Of a stretch of DNA of 64,000 bases, positions 1-12,876 are shown piece after piece. Each line of letters starts with the position of its first letter. Within the stretch, counting starts at the first letter, position 1. The stretch comes from Populus alba. Lineage: Eukaryota > Streptophyta > Magnoliopsida > Malpighiales > Salicaceae. The translations under genes and the position numbers were made by a program. The DNA lies in the NCBI RefSeq assembly GCF_005239225.2, contig NC_133296.1, forward strand, positions 1 to 64,000, in the 5' to 3' direction. The notes beneath the pieces were generated by a model, which did not search any database, was not told the origin of the DNA, and worked only from the letters and a program-made list of their open reading frames with translations.

Positions 1-372
1 ATATCCCTAAACCCTTAACCATCAAACCCTAAACACCTAATAATACGCGCTCAACCCTAGCAACCCTCTAAATGACAACCCTTCTAAAGCCTCTCACACC
101 TCACACCCTCAACCCTCAACCTAAAACCCTCAACCCTCAACCCTAAACTGCTCATAACACCCGCTTACTAAACCCCTTATAAGCCACTAAACCCTAAACC
201 CTACAACCTAAACCTCTTAAACCCTTAAACCCATAAAACCCTAACACCCTTAAAAACCCCTAACAACCCTAATAACCCTAACCCTAAACCCTAATAACCC
301 TAAAAACTCCAAAACCCAAAACCCTAAACCCTTATAACCCAAACCCTAAACCTCTAAAACCCTAATACCACT
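1..372. repeat. Degenerate telomeric repeat, distal block
   Basis: Tandem units of the plant telomere heptamer CCCTAAA mixed with variants such as CCCTCAA, CCCTTAAA and CCCTAATAA. The C-rich strand reads 5' to 3' from the left edge, the orientation expected for a left chromosome end. The array stops at a T-rich run near 377-398, which is the reverse complement of the poly(A) tail of the LINE that follows. The repeat resumes at 6226, so both blocks were probably one array. Confidence 0.9.
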
Positions 373-899
373 TAAACTTTTTTTTCCTTTTTTTTTCTGG
401 ATTCAATTAAGTTGTATTTGAAAAAAAGAAAAGAATATATACATAGATCACGAGGGGCACTTCCCAACGATTGCTTAAACTAGCAAAGAAGATAACGCAC
501 TATAAACTGTGAGCATTTAAACTAGAAGAATGCCAAACATGCATCCTGTAAAACATATTTTTAAACATAGATTAATAAAAGTTTAGTTTCAATAAGAACA
601 AAACTTGCATGCGGACCGGCTACTGTGCAACCCAGGAACCCCAGAGAGAAAAAAAATTTGTTGTTCTTCCACTTTTTTTGTTTTTCATTTGATCCGCTAA
701 GATTAGAACGTTCATGTTAGGCTGATGGAGGAGGCTGCATAGCTCGGTTTCTGAAGTTCGCCCAGGTGCTTCTGAATTGTTTGGAAATTTGTCCTTTGCA
801 TCCTTCTCCATCAGACTGATCTGATTAGTTGCAAAATTTCCCACTCTAAGTCCTGCGGACTTTATAAGCTTGGTTGAAAATTCTTGTTGTTTCTCTCAA

Positions 900-3800
900 C
901 CAAACAAAATAAACAGTGATGATAGTATTTGTCGTGCCTAGGAGATTAGAGAAAACCTTGTTGTCCCCCTCAATCTTGAGCAGTCCCAAATAAGTATCAA
1001 ATCATGCCAAGACATATTGGCCATATTTATGAGACTTTTTTACTTTGAGAGTCTTCCATACCCATAGCTGAGTAGTTGCATTTGAAGAACAGGTGCCATC
1101 GGTGTGTTCGTCTGTAGTCCACAAAGTGAGCATGTGGCAGACGAGATGACATGGAAAGAAAGGAGCATGTCCTTTGTGTGCAAACGTTCCATGGAAGCAA
1201 GCCAGGGATAATGAATGCAGCCGAGAACGTATATGTTCAGGAAACCAGACTTTGAGATGAAAATGGAGGTTTGATTGGCTTTATCTCTTAGCAACTCCCA
1301 AGCAGAGTCGATAGAAAATGTGCCGTTGGACGTCCTTTCCATTTGTAAAAATGTCCGGGCCTTGATTAGGATGAGGGAGGAACTGAATTATAGAATTTTT
1401 TCCACAAACCTGATTGTCGGAGATGACCATTCGGGAAGACCAACTGCCTGCTGAAATTAATAGAAGAAACCTTCTTGCATCCCAAGCAAAAAACCAGTTC
1501 TGGTCGTTAGCTGGCGGAAAGGATGAATGTCACAAAATCCTTTTCCCACTGGCAACCAGTAAATCCAGCCATAGAAAATGTTTGCAAACCATTTCCTATC
1601 CTTGGAGGAAAATAAGCTTTGCTCCAACTTACTTTACTTAGGAGAATCTTCGCCAAGACCAAGAAAGCATTTGATGGACAATTATAGAAGCCAGAAGCAG
1701 CGACCTTCTTAGCATGGATTGAATGCACCCAAGAACCCAAACTGAAGTTTTTCTGTAAAGCACGTCTCCAAATATGTTTTAAAATGCGCCCGGTTCCAAG
1801 TTTTGATTTTTTTATCCCAACCTCCCTCCTTAATAGGATAGCATAACCGAATCCCACGCCACCTTTGCTCCTTGATGAGGAAGAGAATGTACCCTTCCAA
1901 AGAAAAGCTGTAAAATGCTCTCAATTGTTCCTTATTACATGAAAACCCGGAACTTGCAGCAAAGGCAGCATGAAACAAAACTTGACCAATAAACTTGAAT
2001 TGAGAAAAGTGTGGACTTTATAAGCTGAAGCCGACCTGCATAGGAAAGAGAGGCTGCAGTCCAAAGTTTAATTCTGTTGATGATCCTTTCTAGCAGTGGT
2101 AGACAATGTTGATACGTTAGTCTGGAGCTAATCAATGGAACACCGAGATATTTAACTGGAAGAGTTCCTGGCTTGAAACCCAAAAGCTAGTCTGTAATTG
2201 CAGCCTGGTAGTCTCTGGCTTTTTACCCCCGAAAGAAACACAAGGCTCTTGGTATGGTTGACAGTTCAAGCCAGATATAGTTGAGAAGTAGTCCAAAGAC
2301 TTCTAACACACTGGAACTGAGCGCCAAATCTCGCACTGGCAAAAATCATGAGGTCGTCCGCAAAACATAAGGGGTATTCTATTCGGCTTGCATCTCCAAT
2401 GGAACTGGAATCCGGGTCGCGCCAGAAGCTTCTGTGAGAATCCTCTCCAAGAAACCTCCATGCAGAACAAACAGTAAGGGGACAGGGGTCCCCCTGCCCA
2501 TCCTCTACTGGACTTGAAAAGCCATGGGACTCACCATTTAGACCAACTGAGAATGAGCTGGGATATACATGTATAAATCCAGGTTAAACCATGCACTCAA
2601 GGGATACCTACAGCTCTAAGACCCTTCAGAAGATACTTCCCAGTGACCATGTCAAGCTTTCCGAAGATCCACTTTAAGGGCGCATTTTGGGGGGGGGCCA
2701 TTGTCAAGGTGATAGTTATTCGCATTAGTTCTTGAGTTGAGAGAACATATTGAAATCTGCCTGCCGGGACAAAAGGCAGATTGGGAACTGTTGATCACGT
2801 TAGGAAGAATAGTTTTCAGCCTAGTCGCCAAAACCTTTGAGATGCATTTGTAGGTGACATTACAGCACGAGATAGGCCTGAAATCATCCATGCAGGAGGG
2901 GTGTTCAACTTTCGGTACCAAAGCAATCCTGGTTGCATTTATACAACGAGGCAGGAAGTTTTTTTCAAAAAAATATTTGATGGCCTCTGTGAATTCAGTT
3001 CCTATTATCTCCCAGCTGCTTTTGAAGAAAGTTGATGTGAACCCATCCGGGCCAGGAGCTTTGCTGTCTGAAATGGAGAACAAAGCTTGCTTGATTTCTT
3101 CTGCAGATATTGGTTGTACCAGACCTGCAATCAGGTTGGGCTACAGGGATAGTTGATGAGAGTATAGCCTATCAACATTTTTCTTCACATGGAGGGGGGT
3201 TGAACATGTTTTGGAAATGCTTTACTGCCAGCTGCCCAAGGTCCTCCTGATTGTTGACTCTATTACCTTGCTCATCCATTAGCATATGAATTCGATTCCT
3301 GGTGGTCCGGTGAACTAAGGATCTGTGGAAGAACTTGGTGTTTCGGTCCCCCAGCTGGAGCCATTGGATTCGTGATCTCTGCTTATAAAATGCTTCTTCA
3401 TCTTTGCAAAGCTGATTGTGTTTCCCAGCCAGTAACCTTTCCTTGGCCAAAAATTCAGTGGAGTCAGGGGAACCATCCAAATCCAACTGAGCTGATTGCC
3501 ATTGAGATTTAATCACTGCAACCCTACTGGAGATATGACTAGATTCCCTTTTATGCAAACTATGAACCGTAGTGAGTGCTTAACAATACGTAGCTTCATG
3601 GTAAGCCTGAACATTGGATTACCTGTTATCTGAGTTTGCCATGCAATCCTGACCAGGTCTAGAAACTCACTTTTTTCTGCCCAGAAGTTTAAGAACTTGA
3701 AAGGGGAAGGGGGGCGTGGCTCAGGAGTGCTGAATTCCAGTAACATTGAGCTATGATCTGAATAATCCCTTGGAAGGAACCGAGAGTGAGCAGTTGGCCA

Positions 3801-4440
3801 AGTGGAGAGAAAAGAGTGATTGCTAAATACCCAATCCAATTTCTTCATGATGGCATTTTCCCCCTGCTGGCCATTATGCCATGTAAAATTCATTCCTGTG
3901 TGGGGTATTTCAATCAACTCCGAATCTTGGATGCATTTACCAAATGCATCATGGTGGCCATTACCAGCTAGTTCACCCCTATCCTATTGCTGGACTTGAG
4001 GATAGCATTGAAATCTCCCAAAATGATCCACGGAGAGGAGGAAAAGATAGGGGCTTGATGTTTCATATAATTCCACAACAATTCCCGGCCAGCAGGGGTA
4101 TTAAGACCATATACAAATGTGATCTTAAAAGCAGTATTTGTGGCAAGTGCAATTGACATTCACATGTCATCCATTTGATCAGAGCTGTTGCAAACAAGAA
4201 TGCGAAATTATAGTAGGATCCCAACCCACCATCACACGACCGCTAGAGGAGGCAGTAACATTCGAAACGAATTTCCAAGTAGCCAGTTGCAACTTTGTGA
4301 TTACAGCCTCCATGTTTGCTGAAACAACTTTAGTTTCCAACAAACCAATGATACCCAACATATTTTTATTCCCCAGTTCTCGGAATAATTTTTTGTTTGA
4401 GGGCATTGAGCCCCCATATATTCCAACAACCTATTTTATA
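900..4440 (-). pseudogene. LINE ORF2 remnant: endonuclease and reverse transcriptase
   Basis: Read on the minus strand in broken frames. The endonuclease begins near 4406 with an LETK motif, followed by a GDFNA motif (about 4005-4030) and an SDHS motif (about 3745-3760), all typical of the exonuclease-endonuclease-phosphatase fold of plant L1 elements. The reverse transcriptase starts near 3080 with KAPGPDGF, continues with a DFRPISCCN block near 2870, and has the catalytic FADD motif at 2353-2364. A KYLGVPL block follows near 2150. The region at 1040-1340 resembles the zf-RVT domain of plant LINEs. At least four frame changes or stops separate these pieces, so no complete ORF2 protein can be made. 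Confidence 0.85.
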
Positions 4441-4473
4441 CATAAATATATGAAATAAATTGATAGAACATAA

Positions 4474-5920
4474 TTATAAGATAGTAAAAGGCCCTAAAGC
4501 CTTCCGTTGTTTCTTCCCTTTCTTTTTTTTTGATTTTGGTGATGGTGGGGGAGGAATACCTTGGTTGAGAGATGAGATATCAAGGAGATTGCCAGCAGTC
4601 GAGGTTGAAGATTCACTGCCACTTTCTATAGATGCCATTCTGCTCTCCACACAATTAGCAAAGCCAGTGATGAGATGTTGACTTTCCTCTATAGATAGAG
4701 GATCACAGGCGGAGTCTTGGTCTGAACCACCATCCTCTTCTTCAGGAATGAGCCCTAGTATAGGTCCTTGGCGTATAGATGATCGAATTTGTTGTTGAGC
4801 TTGGTTGTGGGAGGGGGGTAAGCTAAGACTTTTTCTTCTGGGGTGCAACTTGAGGGTGCAACTGCCATTGCCATTGCTTGACAAAATCTTCCCTGATGGA
4901 TATCGGTCTTGGCTAATATATCCTATAGTTTTGCTTGCCTTATCTTGAACTGCTTCTGGCTCGATGATAGGTGAAGCAAATAGTAGTGTGATTGTTTTAT
5001 CAATGGGGCAATTATAGGCTGTGATTGCACACTAGCAATTGAGAAAGCTACTAGTGCTGGGGTTGATGGATCAGTAGATGAAAAGGATTTCTGATTTGGC
5101 AGCTGATTGACTGGATTACCAGAGCTAATTGTGCTTGATCTTTGTCCACTGCAATGGGGCTGATGGTTTTTGGATGGGAAGAATGAGCCGGCAAAACAGA
5201 ATCAACATGTGATTTACCTTTGTCCAACACAATGGGTGGTGGTTTGTAACAGTTGTGTCCGAAAACCTTACATTTGTCACAGCTTTGGGGCTTCCATTCA
5301 TATTCTACCGTGACTGTGATTGGTGCAGTAGAGAGGGGACTCTCAATCTCAAGCTATGAATAAAAGGTAAACGGCAGCATCAACTTCAACACAAATTCTG
5401 GCATACTTCTAGCGGTGCAGCTGTATGTAAGTTCATCGCAGGATAACGGACGGCCTACCATGCTTGCGGCCAAACTGAGTCCCTGCTTGGACCATAGAGG
5501 GAAGGGCAGACCGTGAAGTCTAATCCACACTGGAAGGGTGGAAATCTTGTTCTTATCAAATTGAAACCGTGGGTGCCATTGTTGGAGGATGATATTTTTG
5601 CCTCCAAACATCCATGGCCCTTTCTCTAATACAGCTTGCATCTTTTCTTCAGTATTGAACCGGAATATCATAAATCCATTAGCAGTTGTCATAACATTTT
5701 CTAGGCCATACTGACGCCAGCCCTTGGATCAGCAATAGAATTGACAGCATGGAATGGCATTCTGAATCCTGGAAAGAAGCCTATCATGCACCGGTTCCAT
5801 TGGCTAGAGTTTTCCATGAGGATTTCTTCTGTGACTTTGAGGCTGTGACCAATAGGTTGGCGGGGGAGTGGATCCAGGGTGAATCGAGTACTAGAGTCTG
5901 AAACTCTTACTCTGTCCGCC
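4474..5920 (-). pseudogene. LINE ORF1 remnant (DUF4283, zinc knuckle)
   Basis: Minus-strand coding sequence of the RNA-binding ORF1 protein. The DUF4283 domain spans about 5354-5880, with the typical GPWMF block followed by a W-H-P segment. A cysteine and histidine cluster (C-D-K-C, then H-N-C) near 5250-5320 corresponds to the zinc knuckle. A serine-, proline- and lysine-rich tail with a KKKKGKK run ends near 4474. A stop lies near 5354 and further frame breaks occur between 4884 and 5230. DUF4283 proteins pair with plant LINE endonuclease/reverse transcriptases, and here ORF1 lies directly 5' of ORF2. Confidence 0.8.
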
Positions 5921-6225
5921 CATGAGTTTTAAAGTAGCCGGTTGAGTTTGTGGCATGGGTTTGGTTTTTTGACATGATTCTATGTGGGTTTTTTTGGGAT
6001 CTTAGAGTGCAGTTTAAGGCAGTATGTGAAGAAGGTGGAGACGGTGGGAATATAGTTCAGTCACGAGGTTAAGAATCTGTTCGGGTCAGGCAGGAAGAGA
6101 TGATGTAGATGAAGATGGTGGGTTTGCAAAAGGATAGGCAATCAGCCGGTAGGCAGTTAGAGGACCTGCAAGTCGTCTTCTTCCAAGTCGCCGAAAGGAG
6201 CTGACTCTCTTGCCCATTTTCCCTC

Positions 6226-7198
6226 CCTAAAACCCTAAACCCTAAACCCTAAACCCTAAACCCTAAACCCTAAAAAACCTAAAAAAACCCTAACCCTAAA
6301 CCCTAACCCTCAACCCTAACCCTAAACCCTCAACCCTAAACCCGTCAAACCCTCAACCCTCAACCCTCAACCCTAAACCTCAACCCTCAACCCCCTCCTA
6401 AACACACTAAACCCTCAACCCTAAACCCTTAAACCCTAAAAAACCCTAAACCCTCAACCCTAAAACCCTAAACCCTCTAAACCCGTAAACCCTTAACCCT
6501 AAAACCCCAAAAACCCCAACCCCAGCCCAACCCAACCCAAACCCAAACCCTGACATATGAACCCCAAAACCCCCAAAAAACCCTAAACCCTAAACCCTAA
6601 ACTCCAAACCGGGCTAAACCCAAAATCCCAAAAACCCTTAAACCTAAACCCTAAAACCCTAAACCCTAAACCCTAAATGAACCCTAAACCCTAAACCCTA
6701 AACCCTCAAAACCCTAAACCCCAAACCCCAAAACCCTAAACCCAAAACCCTAAACCCTGAACCCTAAAACCCTAAAACGCTGAACCCTGAAACCCTGAAC
6801 CCTGAAACCCTGAACTCCTGAACCCTGAACCCTAAAACCCAAACCCAAACTACCTAAACCCCAACCCAAAACCCTAAACCCTAAACCCTAAATCCTTAAA
6901 TCCTAAACCCTAAACCTAAACCCCAAAACCCCAAACCCAAACCCTAAACCCCCCTAAAACCCTAAACCCAAAAAACCCCTAAACCCCTAAAACCCTAAAC
7001 CATAAAACCCTTAAACCCTAACCCCTAAACCCTAACCTTTAAACCCGAGAACCCGAAACCCGAAACCCTAAACCCTAAACCGAAACCCCGAAACACCAAA
7101 CCCGAAAACCCCAAACCCTAAACTCGAAACCCCAAACCCTAAACCCTAAACCCTAAACCCGAAACCTCAAACCCGAAACCCCAAAACCCAAACCCTAA
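6226..7198. repeat. Degenerate telomeric repeat, proximal block
   Basis: Nearly 1 kb of CCCTAAA-type repeat in the same orientation as the distal block. It opens with about six perfect units right after the LINE and then becomes variant-rich. Variants are clustered by type: CCCTCAA near 6310-6420, CCCTGAA near 6745-6830, and CCCGAAA near 7045-7190. The proximal edge passes into AT-rich DNA at about 7199. Confidence 0.9.
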
Positions 7199-8240
7199 TC
7201 TTAATTTTAAACTATTTGCAGATAGATTTAACACTATTAAATATTAGCTTTTTTTATAAAATTTTTTAATAATTTTTTAAAATATTATTACTATTAAAAA
7301 AAACTTAAATTTTATTTCAGATAATAAAAAAATCATAAAAACTTGGATCATATAAGTTTAGTATTATTATTTTTATATAAATATTACTTGGTATTACAAT
7401 TAATATTATAATATTATTTTTGGATTAGCCTTTAACTTTGTAGATAGATTTAACATTATTAAATATTAGTGTTTTTTATTTTTTATGCTAAAAAACATTA
7501 GTCGTTTGCGTTGCTTGGACACCCCCACTAGTACTGTTGATTAACTTTTGTAGTTGTGGTTTTAAAAAAACAATTATTTTATAAAAAAAGCACTTTAGTT
7601 AAGATTAGAAATTTGATATTTATATATGTTTTGTAAAACTGCGGTTAAAATTAAGATTGAACAAAAAGTAGTTTAATGTGTTTGTGTTAAAATGTTTTTT
7701 AAATTGAAGTTAAAAATAACTAATATATATACACACCACTAATGGTTTTTTAATTTAAATATTATTAGATTAACTATTATTATTATATTATATCATTGAA
7801 ATAAATAATACTTGTATATAAAATATTTTTTTATTAAAATTATCTGTAATTTTATTCCGTATAAAATTTATCTAATAAAAATTATAATTTCTATGATTTT
7901 TTAAAATATATAATAAAATTAAATAAAATATTATTCGGAATTTGAGATTAAAGTGGGAGTGAAAAGAAAAAAAAAAAAAAAAAAAAAAAAAACAGCGGAG
8001 CAAGGAACGAATGGAAGAAGAAAGAAAAGAAAAGAAAATGGAAACAGAAAAGACTTTGAAATATTGCAAATTCCCTCTCTTTCTATCTATGTAATAGCAT
8101 ATAACAATCCTCTCTTCGCGTGCCAGAGCGGTTAGCAAACGTCAGCAGCGCTTCAATTTTATCTCATTGAAATCAAATCATTTAGCAGTTAGGTGTACTT
8201 GTTTTGTATAACCCTATACTAAATTTATTACCTCGAAGCA
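7199..8240. other. AT-rich subtelomeric spacer
   Basis: Very AT-rich DNA with long A and T runs, including an almost pure A run at about 7970-7992. A short segment (aactttgcagatagatttaac type) occurs at about 7208 and again, slightly changed, at about 7434, so part of this spacer is an imperfect repeat. I see no coding sequence. The right end should contain the promoter of the DUF300 gene. Confidence 0.6.
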
Positions 8241-8662
8241 AGGCCTCCGTCAGTCAGATCTCCTCTCCTCCCCTCTCCCTAACTAATATCCTCGTAAGCC
8301 GGCGGTTTCATTTCTATCATCGCAATAGTCATCGATTTAATACTACCACTTTTGTCATTTTATTTATTTATTAGCAAGAGGAATTAATTCATGCCTTTTT
8401 TTATTTTTTCATATTTTCTCCTCTCTCTTTACTGACAGTAATGATTCAGTTAGGGTTTGCGATTTCCAAAGCTTCTCTTTCCTCCTTCCAGTCTTGCGAA
8501 GATTATTAACTCATTGTTTCTCCTGAGGTTTGTTTGTATTAACTTCTTACGCTCGTTATTTTTTTTAAGTCGGTAACTAATTTTTCTTTTTCTTTTTGGG
8601 ATTATTGTAGGCACGCATTTTTTGGAGTGTGGTGGATTAGTTATTTACCTTGCTTGCTCACA

Positions 8663-11600
8663 ATGGCTGAATTGCTGCCAATTTACTTTAGCGTAATTGC
8701 TTTCTTCTGCGCCTTGGGAGCTATGGCTTTGGCCATTTTCCACATCTACAGGCACCTTTTGAATTATACTGAACCTACTTATCAGAGATACATTGTCCGC
8801 ATCATCTTTATGGTCCCGGTTTGTGCTTCTCTTCTTTCTCACTTGCTGCTATTATATTTATAATAGTTCAATAAGAAACATGAAGGCAAAAAGGGTAAGC
8901 TGGTTGTTACTGAGGATTATATATATATATAAGTTATATATATATATAGAGAGAGAGAGATGAGGAGAGAGAGAGAGATTTATTAAATAACCAAGATAGT
9001 AAATAATGAAAAAAAACATGTGCATATAATCTAGCGGACTTTGTGTTTTCTATGTTTTAAAAAAATGGAAAAGGAGTGAGTAGAAAGAGGTTTTATTAAT
9101 AATCAAGATGTTGTATAACGAAACAATGGCATAATTTGTGTCGTTAAAGTTAAAAAAAAAAAAGTGGAAGAGATGATTTGTTATGGAATTTCTAGTTGTC
9201 GTTAATACAAAGACCGCATTATTTACTAAAGTTACTGGAAGAGTGAGGTTTATCATAGATGAATAGCCCGCTAACTGGACAGGCAAAATTGAATAGGTTG
9301 GCTATTGTCTACGTATCCAGACTTTCTTAGTAGTGGAGTGAGAAATAAATGAAGAAAAAATGCTCCTTTTCACAGAGACTTGCTAGGAGCAACAATCTGT
9401 TTTCTTCCACCACCCTTTCCAGGTTATTTTAGAGTTGTTTGGCTGGCTTTCATTTAATAAAAATCCTTCACCCTCAGCAGCTAGTTAAACATATTCAAAA
9501 TGCATATTTGTGAACGGATGGTCTCAAAATTCGCAGAAGCATACTTTAGTGCTTGTTAGTTGATTCGCAAATTGTGTTGGAAACAATCTGTTTGTCCTGT
9601 TCCTTTAACTGCTTCAGAAAGGATGTAACTGAGAGAATTTTCTATTGGTTTCAAACGTCACCAGGTTTATGCATTGCTGTCTTTCTTGTCCCTGATTTTT
9701 CCAGAGAGTTCCTATCTATTTTCAATTCCATATGTGGAAGTTAAGCGTAACATGTATTTCATTTAATTAAAAAATTGCAGGAGCTCTATCTATTTATATA
9801 CAGCGTATAGAGATCTGTATTTATATCCAAATGTCACAACATATTTTCTATCAAAATAGCAGGCATCTGCAAACATTCCCACTTGATCTTGGAATTATTG
9901 ATTACTTGTCATCGACAATTGCTTGTTTATCTTCTTTTTTTTTTTGCTTCAAAATACATATGCATAGTTGAAGTACTCCTTCGGACATACAGATTATATC
10001 AGTAAGACATATAGTGTACATCATTGCAATTGTAGATCGAATCAGCAGGGCATTTAAGGTCTGTAAACACTAAGATTTTCTGGGAAAGAATGGTTGGTTG
10101 TCAAATATTGCCTGGTGATGGTGGTTGGTATGGTAGTGTTATTATCATGGTGGATGGCTTAGTGCCACTAGGAATCAACCCAAGGGTTCTTCTGCGGCCC
10201 ACAAGTGGTCTGTCCTGGGTTAGATCCACATATCTAGCTGTTGTGTCATTTGACAAGCTCTTGAGGTGCCACTTTGGGCCATGACAGTCAGTTTCTGGTC
10301 TGCAGCAGCATAGATTGCCTACCTTCCCCTTTCTAACATTGTCTAACCAAATTGTGATGGCAACCAGCTCAATGTTTTTCTACTTTCATTGTGCTCTCGA
10401 TCCTTTCACTTGACACCACTATTATTCCTTGTCGTTCTACCATATGCACCTGGGAATGAATAAGCGACCTTCTCCAGCATCCCACTATAACCCAAAAAAA
10501 TTACGTGACAAGTGGCTCATGTACTAATAATATTTACATGGCTTGGGGTTTAAGCTTATCTGTGTATATACTGCATGAACCATATATGCTAATGATTGGT
10601 TTACTGTTTCAGTTATGAAGCTTGGGTCATTTATAACTTTCTGTCCTTGTGCCTGGCTTGGGTTGGTGGCCCCGGAGCAGTTGTGCTAAGTTTAAGTGGT
10701 CGGGTTATGAAGCCATCATGGTGTCTGATGACTTGTTGCTTTCCTCCCATGCCGCTGGATGGGTGAGTTTCTCTTCTTCTATGGCTTTTGGCATGCTCAA
10801 ATCTCATTTTCTGTTTGGTTAGAAATAGGATTGATAGTCTGCAGTCCTATCTTCTCTGAAGGCTTTTATCATTAATTTCTGTCTGAGTTTGAGTTTTGAT
10901 TCAATGCAGCCGTTTTATTCGAAGGTGCAAGCAGGGTTGTTTGCCAATTTGTGATTCTGAAATGCCCTTCTTTAGTTGCTGTTACACTCATACTTTATGC
11001 AAAAGGGAAATACATGGATGGAAATTTCAGTCCTAAACAATCATATTTGTATCTCACCATTATATACACAATCTCCTATACTCTGGCGTTGTATGCTTTG
11101 GCATTGTTTTATGTGGCATGCAAAGATCTGCTTCAGCCTTTCAATCCAGTTCCAAAGTTTATCATCATCAAATCTGTTGTTTTCTTGACATACTGGCAGG
11201 TAAAATTTTATCCACAGTTTGTTATCATTGCGAAGCTTACAGACTGATTGTAAAGTTTTTTTGCACACAATTGCTCCATAGTTTCATGCTATGTGATGTC
11301 CATGAAGAGCAGAGACAGCACATGATTCTCTGTGTGTCGAGGAAACATTTTAAGGTATGCATATTGGATTTAAAATGGCTTGACCTGTATGCAACCCCTT
11401 GCCTGGCTTTTATCTGTTTAAACTTGCTACTAAGTTTTAGTCTGATATATCATATTTTGTACCCTACATGTCCAAGGGCACATGTAATCAGCCTTTTTTG
11501 ACTGCTAAAGTCATGCTGCCTAGTTTAGACAAACTATATTTTTATTAGAACTTTGGTGGCTTTGCCTTTCCTTATTCACTGTTTGTGCACAAGTTGCAGA

Positions 11601-12876
11601 GTTTTAGCATTTCTTTGATGCAAAAATGAAGTTATGCGTAGTCACTGTAGAACAATTCTGGTGCAGCATAATAAAGAACAAAACCAAAACAAGATAATAG
11701 AGTATATTAATGAAAACTTTAATTGAAATCCTCAAGAAATCAAGTAGTTTAAATAGCAATATAACTTTAGTACTTTGGCAGCTCTCAAACCTTATTTCTC
11801 GAAAGCTCTCCATTGAAATCCCCCCACCCTAAAACACAGTTAACCATAAAGAAGACATTTAAATACTCAATAAGCCAAGTATCTCAATTAAAAATATCTA
11901 GAACAGGATTGTCTAGACTCAATAGGACTAATCTACTAGATAGGATCTTTTCTGCTAGGAAAGAAAAAAAATTTCCTAGAAGAAAATTTTCATTTTTCTT
12001 GTTATTCTGATTTTCTTCCTGCATCAAATTCCTAAGTATGGCATGTATTCCCTTTTGTAAGAGAGGCATAATGTTGTTTGAGCTGTGTACTTTCTCTTGA
12101 TATACTTGTACATGATAGCTGTGTCTTCTGTTTGTTGTTTTTCTTCTTTGCAGTGTTTAGGTTTAGTGTGTTAAATTTATCAGCTGAGAATTAAAAACAA
12201 AAAAAAGGAATAAAAAAATGTGAGCTTGGGGATCTTCTAGTCATGTTTCTTTTCTTTCTTCTTCAGGGAGTTCTGTTTTTTCTGGCTGCAAAGTCTGGAT
12301 TCATTAAGGATGCAGAAGAAGCTGCTCAGTTTCAAGTTTTATTATATGCGTTGAGATGCTTATAGCTGCTGTTGCGTCATCTTTATAGCATTTCCAATAC
12401 AAAGAGTATGCTGGTGCAAATATTGCTGGTTCATGTGATCTGACACGTAGTCTTGCCCATGCCTTGAAGTTGATGACTTATACCATGCGACACTGTTCAC
12501 CAGGATATCCCTACAAGTTTTTGTTTTCTTCCCATGGGTTCTTTCAAATTCACTGTGCCGTGGCAAATTCATGATTTCACTAAATTATTTGCAGTTTGCA
12601 CCAACTTATCATGATTATGTGCTCTACAATCATACTGAGGGTGATGATGGAACAAGAAAGTATCGCTCACGCACCTTTGTGCCAACTGGCCAGGAGATGG
12701 ATGCTGTGAGAAAAAACAAACTCATGTTTGGAAACAAGATGGATGAGCTATCCAGTCACTCTTCCTCTGCCACAAGCACCCCCAAAAATGATTCCTCAGT
12801 GCCCCATCCTGCACATTCTGATGCAATGAAATCTTCCCACCTTATGGGTGCTTCTGATTCTTTATCCTCGCCATAA
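8663..12876 (+). pseudogene. DUF300/LAZ1-type membrane protein gene, broken
   Basis: Exons recognised by homology to plant DUF300 (TMEM184/organic solute transporter alpha-like) proteins: 8663-8818 (start MAELLPIYF), 9665-about 9741, 10613-10762, 10910-11199, 12267-12503 and 12595-12876. A 5' leader intron is likely at 8528-8610. The family are seven-pass membrane proteins linked in Arabidopsis to vacuole integrity and cell death (LAZ1). The copy is damaged. One extra base near 10944 breaks the frame between RRCKQGCL and VILK. Exon 5 has at least three small indels between 12330 and 12495. Exon 2 is distorted near 9712-9740. GT donors are missing after exon 2 and after exon 5 (CAG followed by GATATC). 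The last exon, with FAPTYHDYVLYNH, is clean. Lesions are small and homology is high, so decay looks recent; local assembly error is the alternative. Confidence 0.82.

Larger units (their letters stand above)
373..6225 (-). mobile_element. L1-type LINE inserted in telomeric repeat
   Basis: A nearly full-length non-LTR retrotransposon read on the minus strand. From its 5' end near 6225 it carries ORF1 (a DUF4283 domain, then a zinc-knuckle-like CX2C...H motif near 5250-5320), an apurinic-type endonuclease, a reverse transcriptase with an F-A-D-D motif, a zf-RVT-like region near 1040-1340, and a 3' tail seen as the T-rich run at 377-398. Telomeric repeat abuts both ends. No target-site duplication can be defined because the target is itself repetitive. 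The coding frames are broken in several places, so the copy is probably dead. Internal order is clear; the exact 5' end is approximate. Confidence 0.88.

Noticed and set aside
2854..3156. 100-codon + strand frame
   Set aside because: Antisense shadow of the LINE reverse transcriptase on the minus strand.
1..7198. CRISPR-like or prokaryotic repeat array
   Set aside because: The repeat is a 7-base plant telomere unit without spacers, and the window is clearly eukaryotic.
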